Below, piece by piece: positions 11,122-21,197 of a stretch of 64,000 nucleotides of DNA (position 1 is its first letter; every line of letters begins with the position of its first letter). The notes under the pieces were generated by a model, which was not told where the DNA came from, searched no databases, and worked only from the letters and a program-made list of their open reading frames with translations. Source of the stretch: Doryteuthis pealeii (lineage: Eukaryota > Mollusca > Cephalopoda > Myopsida > Loliginidae); assembly GCA_023376005.1 (NCBI GenBank), contig CM042157.1:60492773-60556772 (forward strand), given 5' to 3'. The position numbers were made by a program, and so were the translations under genes.

Positions 11122-12260
11122 CCTCAAACCATATAATTGTGTATAGATTATTAGTATTAAATAGGAATACTTGAAACCATACAACTGTGTGCAAATTATT
11201 TGTATTAGATAGGAATACTTGATACCATACAACTGTGTGCAAATTATTTGTATTAGATAGGAATACTTGAAACCATTCAACTGTGTGCAAATTATTTGTA
11301 TTTGATAGGAATACTTGAAACCATACAACTGTGTGCAAATTATTTGTATTAGATTGGAACTTGAAATCATACAACTGCAAATTATTTGTATTAGATAGAA
11401 TACTTGAAACATTCAACTGTGTGCAAATTATTTGTATTTGATAGGAATACTTGAAACCATACAACTGTGTGCAAATTATTTGTATTAGATTGGAATACTT
11501 GAAATCATTCAACTGTGTGCAAATTATTTGTATTTGATAGGAATACTTGAAACCATACAACTGTGTGCAAATTATTTGTATTAGATTGGAATACTTGAAA
11601 TCATACAACTGTATGCAAATTATTTGTATTAGATTGAGGCAAATTATTTGTATTAGATAGGAATACTTGAAACCATTCAACTGTGTGCAAATTATTTGTA
11701 TTTGATAGGAATACTTGAAACCATACAACTGTGTGCAAATTATTTGTATTAGATTGGAATACTTGAAACATACAACTGTATGCAAATTATTTGTATTAGA
11801 TAGGAATACTTGAAACCATTCAACTGTGTGCAAATTATTTGTATTAGATAGGAATACTTGAAACCATACAACTGTGTGCAAATTATTTGTATTAGATAGG
11901 AATACTTGAAACCATTCAACTGTGTGCAAATTATTTGTATTTGATAGGAATACTTGAAATCATACAACTGTGTGCAAATTATTTGTATTAGATAGGAATA
12001 CTTGAAACCATTCAACTGTGTGCAAATTATTTGTATTAGATTGGAATACTTGAAATCATACAACTGTATGCAAATTATTTGTATTAGATAGGAATACTTG
12101 AAACCATTCAACTGTGTGCAAATTATTTGTATTAGATAGGAATACTTGAAACCATACAAGTGAGTGCAAATTATTTGTATTAAATAGGAATACTAGAAAC
12201 CATACAACAGTGTGCAAATTATTTATATTAGATAGGAATACTTGATATCATATTACTGTA
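11122..12260 (+). repeat. 48-bp minisatellite, about 24 units
   Basis: The unit runs GAATACTTGAAACCATACAA, CTGTGTGCAAATTATTTG, then TATTAGATAG. About 23 copies of GCAAATTATT were counted. Because 48 is divisible by three, several frames stay open and give 16-residue repeats (for example YLIQIICTQLYGFKYS on the minus strand); these are artefacts. Units alternate between a few variants (CATTCAACTG/CATACAACTG, TTAGATAGG/TTTGATAGG, GATTGGAA), hinting at pairwise higher-order amplification. Related units occur at 13339, 14141, 41676, 49600 and 57225. Confidence 0.92.
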
Positions 12261-12336
12261 AAGCATTTGTATTATGAATAGTTACTTAAAACTCTAATTG
12301 TTTGCAAAAAGATTATTATTATTAGTTACCTGAAAC

Positions 12337-13335
12337 TTGCATAATCTATGTGGTAGCATAGATTATTGACAACATTGTGTAACGAGAATACAAAGAGCCC
12401 AAATGGAAAATTACAGACCGTTGGGAAACTTTGACAACAGATGCAGGAAACACGCAAATCATGTGAAAACTAGTTAGGTCCACAGTTGATAGCCAGATCT
12501 TGGATGAAACAGACGTGTTTTCATCCCGGCTGTCAGCTCCACGCGATGAGTTAGGAAACAACAAATAAACTTTAAAAAGCCACAAGTCTTGTTGATCAGT
12601 TGTTGCATGACTTAAACGCATGCCTGAGTTAAAAGACTGGTCAGGCAAGAAAATGAGGAACTAACAAGAGAAACCAGAGTAGACGTAGACATCACGGCCG
12701 AGGTAGAAAGAAGAAGTAGAATCCAACATGGCGACTAAGCAAAGAACAGCAAATAAGTTATATATGTATATGTCTATATCTCTCTCTAATACTCTACACT
12801 CTCTTCCTATATAAGAACTCTTGTTGCATAGCCCTTCTTCGTTACTCTGAATCGTATACATTGCTGGTATACAGTGGAGATCGTTTCTAACCCCTAGACG
12901 ATGTATCTAGTGGTCGCTTAAATGAAATCACAAGGCATGCTCTATGTAGTAGGAGATTTCTCTCATCTTAGCTGTACGTGGTGGATGGCGAGCGTTGACA
13001 ATGGGAACTACCACTACTACTACTGTTGCTGGGATGGTGAGGTGAGGGGGTGCTGAACCCCACTACCTGTTAGCAGCGCTCGACCGTGTCGACGGTCAGA
13101 CTCCTTGTGCTCGGTTCGCCGTCTCCTATCTGACCGACTGTCCCCACTGACCGTTCTGTCTTTTGTATCTCTCAAACGCCTACACGTTTTCTTTGTTCGC
13201 TACCACCAGGACAAAGTCCTTTGTTATCTTCGTCATCACCCCTCTTTTTAATTCAACCGGAAATTCCTATTTCCGTTTCTACAATATCCAACACTCTTGT
13301 GTATATACCCAACGAGGGTACATGGCATTGTAACA
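12337..13335 (+). mobile_element. Solo LTR interrupted by a second LTR
   Basis: The ends TTGCATAATCTATGTGG and ATTGTAACA match the complete solo LTR at 20302-20808; the first two bases (TG) are missing here. A 4-bp duplication AAAC flanks it (12333-12336 and 13336-13339). It inserted into the 48-bp minisatellite, whose units resume at 13339. It contains CAACATGGCGACT followed by a purine-rich stretch, then CT-rich DNA and a TATATAAGAACTCTTG segment. A second LTR occupies 12832-13293. No gag-pol sequence follows. Confidence 0.75.
12832..13293 (+). mobile_element. Nested solo LTR with CTCT target-site duplication
   Basis: Starts TGTTGCATAGCCC and ends AATATCCAACA. It is flanked by CTCT at 12828-12831 and 13294-13297. 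It is GC-richer than its surroundings (CGACCGTGTCGACGGTCAG around 13080). Inserted inside another LTR, it is the youngest layer here. The TGTTG...AACA ends and 4-bp duplication resemble Ty3/gypsy-type LTRs. Confidence 0.7.
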
Positions 13336-13338
13336 AAA

Positions 13339-13436
13339 CCATATAACTGTTTGCAAACAAATGATTATAAATTGAAGCCATATATTTGTGTATAAATTAT
13401 TAGTATTAGATAGGAATAGATGAAACCATACAAGTA
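13339..13436 (+). repeat. 48-bp minisatellite, two diverged units
   Basis: AACCATATAACTGTTTGC and GATAGGAATAGATGAAACC are diverged units of the array at 11122-12260, displaced by the LTR insertion. Confidence 0.7.
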
Positions 13437-13574
13437 TTTTTTTTCCCCCTTTCAGCTTGGAAAATTTGGCTCAGTATCGCCCTCGGTGGTGGCAGGCTCT
13501 CCGTAGAGGACTGTTCATGTCTGAACCTCCATATCAACATGCCCAGGCAATGTAGTTCCACATCATGTAGTTTG

Positions 13575-13850
13575 GTTAAGTTTGGTTTCTTAATGGCATA
13601 TCAACCTTTGTGGTTTAATGCATAAGTTATCCTTGTAGAAGAACAGTAGTGTTACTATTTAACTCATAACTGGGGGGGGGGATAAAGCGGTTCATACCTT
13701 TCTCAAGAGTATAAGTCCGAAAGTGAATGTAATAGCCCGCCTGGAGTTTGGATGACCAACACATAAACCATTTCACCATGGGGATGCCTGGAGTTTGGAT
13801 GTTGAAGACCAACACATTAACCATTTCACCATGGGGATGCCCCCCCCCCC
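13575..13850 (-). repeat. SINE-C, minus strand, with duplicated head
   Basis: Reverse-complement reading gives a tRNA-like head CATCCCCATGGTGAAATGG, then a GGTATGAACC body, a CTGTTCTTCTACAAGGAT word and the 3' end GGTTGATATGCCATTAAG. The head is present twice (13752-13790 and 13803-13838), a small tandem duplication. A poly-G run interrupts the middle. Confidence 0.65.
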
Positions 13851-14140
13851 ATCGTATTGTGGATGCGTGTGTGTATCATGTGGATGTGTGTTTGTCATGT
13901 GGATATGTGTGTGTGTGTGTGTGTGTCCAGATAGGAAATGAATATTAGATAAAACTACAAAATGAATTAATTAAATAATTGTTTAGAAATTAAACATACT
14001 AGATTGATTGATTTTAATGGCACGTCAACCTATCTGGGGTTATTTTATACCTAGAGGTTAGGGAATTGCATTCATTGTATGTTTATATTTTTTTGTTTAA
14101 TTGTTTCTTAATGAGAGTTTTTTGGGGTTTTTTTTTTTTG

Positions 14141-14175
14141 CACACACTTGAATGATTTCAAGTATTCCTATCTTA
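14141..14175 (-). repeat. Single reversed unit of the 48-bp minisatellite
   Basis: The reverse complement gives GATAGGAATACTTGAAATCA followed by TTCAAGTGTGTGC. A lone unit far from the array suggests the unit once belonged to a dispersed element. Confidence 0.55.
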
Positions 14176-14374
14176 TTAATGGCATTTCAGTCTCGGAAGA
14201 CTATAAAACTATAATATAGATTTTGTGCCCCTAAAGTTACAGCGCCTCCTGTGACTGTGAAGTCCAATGTTTGAAAAACATCCTCAACCACCGTTTTTTG
14301 CATGTGAAGGCTGTCCCTGAAAATGTTGATGTGTCAGTGCTTTGTTGCCGCTGCTTTCTTCTGGACCTCTTAGC

Positions 14375-14628
14375 TTCATGGTGTTGCACCAGTGCCCAAA
14401 ACAACTGGTACCCACGGAACTCAAGAATAGTTCATTCATGAATTTAGGCGACTCCAACCCCTGAGGCCCAACTGGCTGTCCAGCCTCTATGATGTTATGA
14501 GGCTTCCCAAATACTCTGGCATTCTGCAGCAGGATTGCAACAAAGCCAGATCAGCACTGAGTTATGGCACCTTGCTGGCCAGTCTTACCAATTCAACGGT
14601 AATTGGAACTTAGTATGATTATTCTACA
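14375..14628 (+). repeat. Family W repeat
   Basis: Ordered words shared with 36012-36298: AAAACAACTGGTAC, CTCAAGAATAGT, TATGATGTTATGAGGCTTC, ACTCTGGCATT and GTAATTGGAACT...TTCTACA. The other copies are at 29571 and 37455. It is about 255-290 bp with no coding potential; class unknown. Confidence 0.7.
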
Positions 14629-14694
14629 TCTTAGAAGGGAATGAATTTATTTTTCATTTTTTTTCTCTCTCTTGCCTCTTCTTGAAGCTCTGTC

Positions 14695-14932
14695 AACTTT
14701 TCTTATAACTCCAACATAAACAAAAGGGAACCACTCTTGACTGATAAATTATTTATTTATTTTCCCATTAAACTAACCCTAACCCTAACCCTAACCTTAA
14801 ACCCTAACCTTAAACCCTAAACTCTAACCCTAACCCCATCTTATTTTTTCCTAGTAGATCAATAAATAAATGAATAATTTATCAGTCAAGAGTGATTCCC
14901 CTTTGTTTATGTTGGAGTTATAGGAAATAACC
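14695..14932 (-). mobile_element. Family T hairpin element with CCCTAA tract
   Basis: About 60-bp inverted repeats (ACTCCAACATAAACAAA...CCACTCTTGACTGATAAAT) face each other around TTCCCATTAAACTAACCC plus a run of CCCTAA and AAACCCTAA units. The left terminus is degraded; the right ends GGAAATAACC. Compared with 15201-15416 the core lies in the opposite orientation. Confidence 0.85.
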
Positions 14933-15068
14933 CTCCAATGTCACCTTTTCTTATCCCCCCACCTTTTATTTAAATTTCTACTTACTGAGTTTTAAACTAT
15001 TCACCAGCTGTTTCTTTTGATAAAACACTGGTTGAAAGGGCTCTTAAATTTCTTCCTCTTTTATATTT

Positions 15069-15077
15069 TCTCTCTCT

Positions 15078-15116
<39 letters not shown>
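15069..15116. repeat. (CT)n microsatellite
   Basis: An almost pure CT run. Confidence 0.9.
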
Positions 15117-15119
<3 letters not shown>

Positions 15120-15200
15120 AGTAGATCACGTTTTTAATAATGTATGATTCACCTACTTAAATTCCTTTATTGTATTAGCTGTACCAAAAATTTGTTTATA

Positions 15201-15416
15201 TGTTATTTCCTATAACTCCAACATAAACAAATGGGAACCACTCTTGACTGATAAATTATTTATTCATTTATTGATTGATCTACAAGAAGACGGGGTTAGG
15301 GTTAGGGTTTAGGGTTAGGGTTCGGGTTTAGGGCTAGTTTAATGGGAAAATACATAAATAATTTATCAGTCAAGAGTGGTTCCCTTTTGTTTATGTTGGA
15401 GTTATAGGAAATAACC
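15201..15416 (+). mobile_element. Family T hairpin element with TTAGGG tract and 8-bp duplication
   Basis: Ends TGTTATTTCC...GGAAATAACC. The 8-bp duplication TGTTTATA lies at 15193-15200 and 15417-15424. The arms fold on each other for about 65 bp. The core is GACGGGGTTAGGGTTAGGG and related units, then AGTTTAATGGGAAAATA. There is no open frame. Ends plus 8-bp duplications fit a non-autonomous hAT-like DNA transposon. Confidence 0.85.
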
Positions 15417-15430
15417 TGTTTATATATATA

Positions 15431-15672
15431 TTTAGCTGTCGGTAAAGTGTCCACCTAAGAACCACAAGGTTCCTGGTTCGATACTGGCCCTCGCCAACTC
15501 AACACATGAGTAGCACAGGGATCTGTGCGGTAATGTGAGGAGCTGATAGTAAGTGTGGTGCTCCACCTCAGATGCAGAACAATCAACCTTAGTCTAGTGC
15601 TAGTGAAAAGGGGATAGACTCCCTCGCTGCCTGGCTGATACTGACATTAGGCCACCCTGACGACTTACTTAT
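15431..15672 (+). repeat. SINE-A
   Basis: Head TTTAGCTGTCGGTAAAG, B-box region GGTTCCTGGTTCGATACTGG, body AGTAGCACAGGGATCTGTG and TAGTCTAGTGCTAGTG, tail GACTTACTTA. It follows a short TA run after the family T element. Confidence 0.8.
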
Positions 15673-16074
15673 AAATATATATTACAGAAAGCGTATGTAT
15701 CTGCTAAGGTACTTACCATTAAAAATAATAGTAATAATAGCTAGTAGAAACTGGTTCTAAAAATAGCCTCTCATGTGACCTTACCTTTAATTGCAATTTG
15801 GTCATTATCACCTGTATACACAGATCAGGTTAACTCTCTTCCAACCAATAACAGGTTATATTCTCCACATACCTGGTTTTACCTGAATGATGAAATGATT
15901 ATACCCCTTCAATTTTCAATACCAGGTCAGGTAATCTGATACATCTTATAAAGTAAATGCAATACTGTTATGACTTAAGTTTCCCCCAAAATATATCCTC
16001 AATTTTGGCACTCACAAAAGAAAAGAAAAGACTACCCTAGCCCTAAAGTGTTCTGGACACACAAAATTATTTTC
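15673..16074. other. Spacer, nothing recognised
   Basis: Mixed-composition DNA with ACCTG-rich words and no recognised family. Confidence 0.35.
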
Positions 16075-16502
16075 TATTTCTCTGAATGTTTGAGATGAGG
16101 CTTGATGATTAGTATTATCTGCGTTATTCAGACTATTGTCTTCATCCTCATTGTTATCTGTACAATGTTTCAGCCAATGTGTCCTCCGGCCTTCTTCAGG
16201 TATTTCTTGTCGGACTTGGGAACCTTCTTTTCGGACTTGGGAACCTTCTTGTCGTAATCGGGCTCCTTCTTGTCGTAATCAGGAACCATCACGAAACTTT
16301 GAACCTAACACTTTATTCAGTCCATGGGGGTATCCTGTTCTCATTCCACTAACCATAGCTGGGTTAGAGGTGTTAAGCTGTGTCAATTATTATTCTATGT
16401 TACTGCTGCCCTTGGCCAGGATTGAACCTGCTGTCCAGAGATAACTGTCACTTAGAACTGTCTTAACCTAACTCCTTTATCCACTTGGCCACAGATAATA
16501 CT
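16075..16502 (-). repeat. Element E, full-length tRNA-like SINE
   Basis: On the minus strand it begins AGTATTATCTGTGGCCAAGTGG (split here as AGTATTATCTG and TGGCCAAGTGG), a type-II-tRNA-like A box, with B box GGTTCAATCCTGGCC about 70 bases on. The body carries 18-base repeats of the type AAGAAGGTTCCCAAGTCCG. Then come AAGAAGGCCGGAGG, a GATGAAGACAATAG word, CAGATAATACT and the tail AATCATCAAGCCTCATCTC. A 12-bp duplication AAAATTATTTTC flanks it (16063-16074 and 16503-16514). The terminal 11-mers are complementary, which explains the snap-back copies elsewhere. Confidence 0.8.
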
Positions 16503-16539
16503 AAAATTATTTTCATACACGTAAATTTAAGAGTTTATG

Positions 16540-16702
16540 TATTTACCGACATCTCCACACGAACAGGATGTGACACAAGGTCATTTTTTTAAGCATGTGA
16601 CACGGCAAGCCTGTATACATATGTAAACACTTTCGTTTCTTTGTTTAATGGCATATCAAACTTTGTGGGTTATTTAATGTCTAAGCCATCCTTGTATGTA
16701 TT
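16540..16702 (-). repeat. SINE-B and SINE-C 3' end fragments
   Basis: 16540-16592 reads in reverse as the SINE-B end (GACCTTGTGTCACATCCTG). 16636-16702 reads in reverse as the SINE-C end (CAAAGTTTGATATGCCATTA). Confidence 0.6.
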
Positions 16703-16714
16703 TACAAACCTTCA

Positions 16715-17165
16715 CCCGCCCTGTCGGCTGGGGCGTTAGAATGCACCAACTGCACCTCTGCAGAGGGGTTAGACTCCCCCAAAGGGGCCACCTGTTGGCC
16801 GTGTGTGGCAACCCGTGATGCTTAAGGATAGAGCCCAGGTGGATGAGCAGTTCATGACATGCAATACTCCACTTTGGCCCTATCTTGGGCTAGACGGGCG
16901 GTCGGCTGGTCACATCAAGCCCTATTTTCCCAACCCTATTGCCCTTATGGCAAGCCCCACACCTTTTTATCATATGGATGCTAGAAGGCAGTGGCTGCAG
17001 GTCTACATGTCCTGGGAATGACGTTAAACTCTATCTGATGGTGAGGTTTCAGTTTTGGAGGTTTGGGAATGTGGAGCACCCCTTGATCACCATTGCTCCC
17101 TGGTCCACTCTGACTCGGAGTAATAGTACCTGTTAGGGTCCCATCTATGGGTTAAATAGAAAAAT
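16715..17165 (-). repeat. Family D repeat, uninterrupted copy
   Basis: The reverse complement aligns from end to end with the broken copy at 8622-9840, with a 3' end containing CCGACAGGGCGGGTGAAGG. Frames at 16803 and 16939 on the plus strand are incidental. Family class unknown. Confidence 0.75.
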
Positions 17166-17292
17166 GTATTTATAAAAAAATTGTATTATCCATTAAGAAT
17201 TGATTTATTTCAAAACTTTATCGGCATGAAATGACCCACTGAGGTTGATATGCCGTAAAACAAAACAAAGCAAACAAACAAACAAACAAACA

Positions 17293-17383
17293 AACCTTCA
17301 CACGAGCTGGATGTGGTCAATTTCTTAAGTAGAGTTTGAATTCAGAGTTTTCCTTCTTCTAGTCTGATTGCCTAAATGTCATA
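17293..17383 (-). repeat. SINE-B fragment
   Basis: Reverse reading shows TCTAGAAGAAGGAAAACTC, AAACTCTACTTAAGAAATTG and CATCCAGCTCGTGTG, the SINE-B 3' half with a missing GTGTCAC word. It follows a (CAAA)n stretch and the 3' end of a plus-strand SINE-C (about 17228-17268). Confidence 0.55.
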
Positions 17384-17475
17384 TAGCACCTAATAATGTG
17401 AATGGAATCATCTGTTTTTCCTATAAATAATGTTTGATGAAACCTCAGTAGAGAGAAACAACGAGAACTCAAGGG

Positions 17476-17935
17476 ACTTGTTAATTCTACCTAGCAGTTG
17501 CTAATTACTCTGTTGAAACTTGAAACTTTGCTTAGTAAACCTTTTTCACTATCCTTAATACTCTTGTTTCTTCCTATTATTTTGCTGTTAACTCTAATAC
17601 ACAACTTTCAACACAAGCAAAGATCAATGGACTTGTTAATTCTACCTAGCAGTTGCTAATGATTCTGTTTACCTTGAAATTTTTGCTTAGTAAACCTTTT
17701 TCACTATCCTTAATACTCATGTTTCTTCCTATTATTTTGCTGTTAACTCTAATACACAACTTTCAACACAAGCAAAGATCAATGGGACTTGTTAATTCTA
17801 CCTAGCAGTTGCTAATGATTCTGTTTACCTTGAAATTTTGCTTAGTAAACCTTTTTCACTATCCTTAATACTCATGTTTCTTCCTATTATTTTGCTGTTA
17901 ACTCTAATACACAACTTTCAACACAAGCAAAGATT
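17476..17935 (+). repeat. 155-bp tandem repeat, three units
   Basis: The unit starts ACTTGTTAATTCTACCTAGC at 17476, 17631 and 17787 and ends with TTTCAACACAAGCAAAGAT. Units are nearly identical; the first differs most near ATTACTCTGTTGAAACTTG. A recent local triplication; no coding potential. Confidence 0.9.
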
Positions 17936-18290
17936 AAAGAGTCCAATCTTCCCTACTATTTATCCATAGCTGGAGGGAGAGTAGTTGGATGCATACCTTT
18001 CCAAAAGGTATTAGCATTATATGAAATCCAAACAGCCTCATTCAGGATTTGAATTGGTGTCACCAAGTGTAGTGTCCTAACATCTTGACCTGGCGAGATT
18101 AGGGGAAATCTCAATAGGGCAAGATCACGAAAATAGGGACTTCACTACAAACGTGAACGTACAGCCACATGGACCTCGAGTGTAAATATTCCCGTAATAA
18201 AACCTGTTTATAAAACGTTAAACCTGAGTTAACTCCACTACACTAAGTCCATTTCTTTCGATGATAACCATTACACCATGCACCTCTACA
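17936..18290 (-). repeat. SINE-B, split by a short LTR
   Basis: Reverse reading gives the head GGTGTAATGGTTATC, then a break, then TTCAAATCCTGAATGAGGC, AATGCTAATACC, TTGGAAAGGTATGC and CTCCAGCTATGGATAAATAG. The break is the 175-bp LTR at 18068-18242. Confidence 0.7.
18068..18242. mobile_element. Short solo LTR in SINE-B
   Basis: Starts TGTAGTGTCC and ends CTCCACTACA, a classic TG...CA pair with inverted TGTAGTG/CACTACA. Flanks CCAAG (18063-18067) and CTAAG (18243-18247) form a 5-bp duplication with one mismatch. It holds an AATAAAA polyadenylation-like word near 18197. At 175 bp it is short for an LTR, so a small DNA element cannot be excluded. Confidence 0.6.
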
Positions 18291-18379
18291 CATTCAAGAG
18301 TTTAAAGTATTATCATAACTTATTTTTTTCCAAATAGTGTGTGTGTGTGTGGGGGGGTGCTATTGAAAATGGTGGCAAA

Positions 18380-18720
18380 TCAAACAGAGCAGTCCAGGCT
18401 TGAATAGAGGTCTGTCATCAAATTGTTGGTGGCAGAGAAGTGCAAAACATGTGAAATCTATGGAAGAATGTGTGATGGGTACAGAGAAGCATGTTTTAGT
18501 AAAAAAAATGTTTAAAAATGGGCTAAACATAGGTTTACCACTACAAGCCTGAGTCAAAAAGGCAGTCCATGGAGTGGAAACATACTGACTCTCCATTAAA
18601 GAAAAAATCCCAGGCTCAGCAGTCAATAAAGAAGGTCATGATGACAGTGTTCTGTGATCGATCACTATTGATTTCCTTGAAACCAATACTTCCTACTGCC
18701 AACTTCTTAGGCAAAAATCA
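18380..18720 (+). pseudogene. Mariner transposase remnant
   Basis: Conceptual plus-strand translation gives RSVIKLLVAEKCKTCEIYGR, then MCDGYREACFSKKN (like the mariner N-terminal helix-turn-helix region). After a break it gives PESKRQSMEWKHTDSPLKKK and QQSIKKVMMTVF (like the block that leads to the second catalytic aspartate). The block between, with the first catalytic aspartate, is missing, and the frame has stops. This is a decayed internal-deletion copy. The 88-codon minus-strand frame over the same bases is a shadow. Confidence 0.6.
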
Positions 18721-18737
18721 CATTATTTATTGAATGG

Positions 18738-18739
18738 CG

Positions 18740-18783
<44 letters not shown>

Positions 18784-18813
18784 TATGAAAAAAGATGGAA
18801 TGAAATAATATAT

Positions 18814-18854
<41 letters not shown>

Positions 18855-18956
18855 AAGATAAAAATATGTATTATATATATATATATATGTGTGTAAGATA
18901 AAAATAATTTTTAAAAATTTTCTAAAAGCATAATCCATTTTGTGGACCTTCTTTTT

Positions 18957-19005
<49 letters not shown>
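18738..19005. repeat. (AT)n cluster
   Basis: Three long AT runs with GTGTGT interruptions; a short GTGTAAGATAAAAAT segment is duplicated between them. The final run leads directly into a SINE-A head. Confidence 0.9.
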
Positions 19006-19008
<3 letters not shown>

Positions 19009-19010
<2 letters not shown>

Positions 19011-19178
19011 CCCGGTTTAGCTCAGTTGGTAGAGCGTTCGGCTAGGAATCACAAAGTTCCTGGTTCGATACCTGGCCCTCACTATCTCAATAATCTCCTT
19101 GGTCTAGCGCTAGGGAAATGGGGATAGACTCCCTTGCTCTATGGCTCATACCGACATTAGGCCGCTCCCATGATTTTA
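19009..19178 (+). repeat. SINE-A with internal deletion
   Basis: Well-preserved head CCCGGTTTAGCTCAGTTGG and B box GGTTCGATACCTGG. The AGTAGCACAGGGATC block is missing and the body resumes at CTCCTTGGTCTAGCGCTAG. This is the best-preserved tRNA-like head in the window. Confidence 0.8.
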
Positions 19179-19275
19179 TAATGCTCTCCTATAAAAGGGG
19201 TGGAGCACTTTATGGCGGACTTTACATACATGCATACAGATGTGTGTATTAAAACAGTTAACATCCCCTTCGCAT

Positions 19276-19402
19276 TCTGTGGGTGATGGTGGCCAAGCGG
19301 TTAAGCTGTCTGACTGATGCTGAAGTTCTATCCTGTAGGTAGCTCACACAATGTCTAGCCACACTGTAGAGACTTGATAAGTCGAAACACGTGTCTGTGT
19401 AT

Positions 19403-19410
<8 letters not shown>
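19276..19410 (+). repeat. tRNA Ser/Leu-like SINE fragment
   Basis: GGTGGCCAAGCGGTTAAGC is a typical A box of Ser/Leu-type tRNA heads. It is followed by GTCTGACTGATGC and a downstream body with ACTTGATAAGTCGAAACACG. The B box is poor (AGTTCTATCC). No complete cloverleaf, so a SINE rather than a tRNA gene. Confidence 0.45.
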
Positions 19411-19440
<30 letters not shown>

Positions 19441-19565
19441 CATTATGGCTTGGGTGGGTGATGATTCCTCATCCGGGATATGTTCCCTTCCCAGATAAGT
19501 TGGGATTTTAGTAGCAGGCCCTTGATACTGGTGATCTTACCTGTTCAAGGATTATATATATACAT

Positions 19566-19797
19566 ACAATGTGTGTCAAAAAAGTATCACATTTTTTGTA
19601 CTTTTTGACACACCTTGTATTCTGAAAAAATGAACGTTTCGTTCATTGTTCATTTCTATCTTGGTGAATACAGCTTCAAACTCAACACTTTTATGACACA
19701 CCTTGTATACTGAAAAAAATTAACATTCCATTCATAAGTTCATTTCTATCTTGGTAAATACAGCTTCAATCTCGATACTTTTATGACACACCTTGTG
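19566..19797. mobile_element. Tc1/mariner-like MITE with internal duplication
   Basis: Left ACAATGTGTGTCAAAAAAGT and the right end (reverse complement CAAGGTGTGTCATAAAAGT) are inverted. The CATTTCTATCTTGGTGAATA block with the adjoining end occurs twice (about 19650-19700 and 19740-19795), giving one extra right end. No transposase. Confidence 0.55.
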
Positions 19798-19903
19798 TGT
19801 ATATATATATATATATGAGTAAGAAAAGGTAATGAAAACATCACACAATATATATAGTAAGCCTAATGAGTCAGAGAATATCTACCTGACTCTGATAATT
19901 CTG

Positions 19904-19904
<1 letters not shown>

Positions 19905-19951
<47 letters not shown>

Positions 19952-20013
19952 GGGGGGGAGGAGAGGAGAGAGGGAGAGGGAGAGAGAGAAAGAGGGAGAG
20001 ATAGAGAGAGAGA
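19905..20013. repeat. (TA)n plus (GA)n microsatellite
   Basis: AT run followed by an impure GA/GGGA run; open frames across it are compositional. Confidence 0.9.
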
Positions 20014-20301
20014 GATTCAACATGCTGTCATGTCTCTTTTAATGTCCTTCATGCTCTTCAATTTAACCCTTGTGTTCTACATTCATCGAAAGCAAAACCT
20101 CCCCCCCCCACATACATATTGTGTCCATTTAGCCCATCTCTGGACATGAACTCTGACTCATAGGTCAAAACTCCATACCCACATACATAAGACAATCCTT
20201 AAAACTTCTTATTCAAAACCAACTACATCATCAGATTTTGGTGCTTAGTCTTAAACTTTTCTTCAGTTCCTTCTGAGTCTGAGGTTCAACCCAGATGCAT
20301 C

Positions 20302-20808
20302 TGTTGCATAATCTATGTGGTAGTATAGATTATTGGCAACACCCTGTAGGAATTTTGCGGGTCCAGTTTTTTCATATCACAAAGTGGAAAATCACTGGAC
20401 AGTTGAAATCTCGCACATCACATGATTTTGACTTAGTTAGTCAGTTGACAGTCAAACCCCAGTTGGAACAGATGTGTCCCATCCCAGCTGTCAGCTCCAT
20501 GTGATGAGTTAGGAAACGACAAATAAAGCTTCAAAAAGCCACAAGTCTTGTTGATCAGTTGTTGCATGGCTTAAACACATACCCTTAGTTAGAAGACCGG
20601 TCGGGCAAGAAAATGAAGATACAAGAGAAGACAACATGGCGACTCAGCAAAATAGAAAGAGAAGAAAGAAGACTTGGGATCACGAATGGCCAAAGTGGAA
20701 AGTAACAACCAAGTAAGTTATGTATCTGTCTAATATCTCTCTGATACTCTACACTCTCTCTATATATATAAGAACTCTTGTGTATATACCCAACAAGGTA
20801 TTGTAACA
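20302..20808 (+). mobile_element. Solo LTR, complete, CATC target-site duplication
   Basis: Begins TGTTGCATAATCTATGTGG and ends GGTATTGTAACA. CATC lies at 20298-20301 and 20809-20812. It contains an exon-like block starting ACAACATGGCGACTCAGC whose frame runs about 27 codons to ACCAAGTAAGTT, a good 5' splice-donor match. A TATATAAGAACTCTTG segment lies near the end. This copy defines the family; relatives are at 12337-13335 and, more distantly, 34040-34529. No internal region is present, so it formed by LTR-LTR recombination. Confidence 0.8.
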
Positions 20809-21197
20809 CATCTACATGACTCTCCAAAGAGACATTCCGCATTCTCTTAATCTATTTAACTGAGATTGGTTGAAAAACATTGAACTTTTCTTTACTCTTT
20901 TCTGTAGTTTCTTCTCCTTAAATGTACGTATTCATTAATAATAATTAACCTTTATGTTATATTTACTGTCTCCAGTTTTGTCTAATATTATTTTTATTTC
21001 ATTGTTTTATGTTTTTTGGCAGCCATTTGGTTAAACTGCTGCTCGATTCCTCGGCACAATTGACAGGGCAGAATATCTTGAAATGAATTTTCCATTTAGG
21101 AAACAAGAAAAAGTCACATAAAACTTAGTCCTATGGAAATAAGTTTTGGTTTATTTGTTTTGTATCTTATCCCCAATAAAAATTGGTTCTTACTTCT

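Noticed and set aside
11072..11929. 285-codon repetitive frame on the minus strand
   Set aside because: Artefact of the 48-bp minisatellite (16 codons per unit), with overlapping frames also open.
14770..14840. Chromosome-end telomere
   Set aside because: Tracts are short, degenerate, in both orientations and internal to transposon-like inverted repeats, so they are interstitial.
16803..17021. 72-codon frame
   Set aside because: Lies on the opposite strand of family D; the other family D copy does not keep the frame.
18360..18626. 88-codon minus-strand frame
   Set aside because: Shadow of the plus-strand mariner transposase remnant.
19009..19085. Candidate tRNA gene
   Set aside because: The A and B boxes are good, but no complete cloverleaf with acceptor pairing was found and a SINE body follows; same logic for all other tRNA-like heads.
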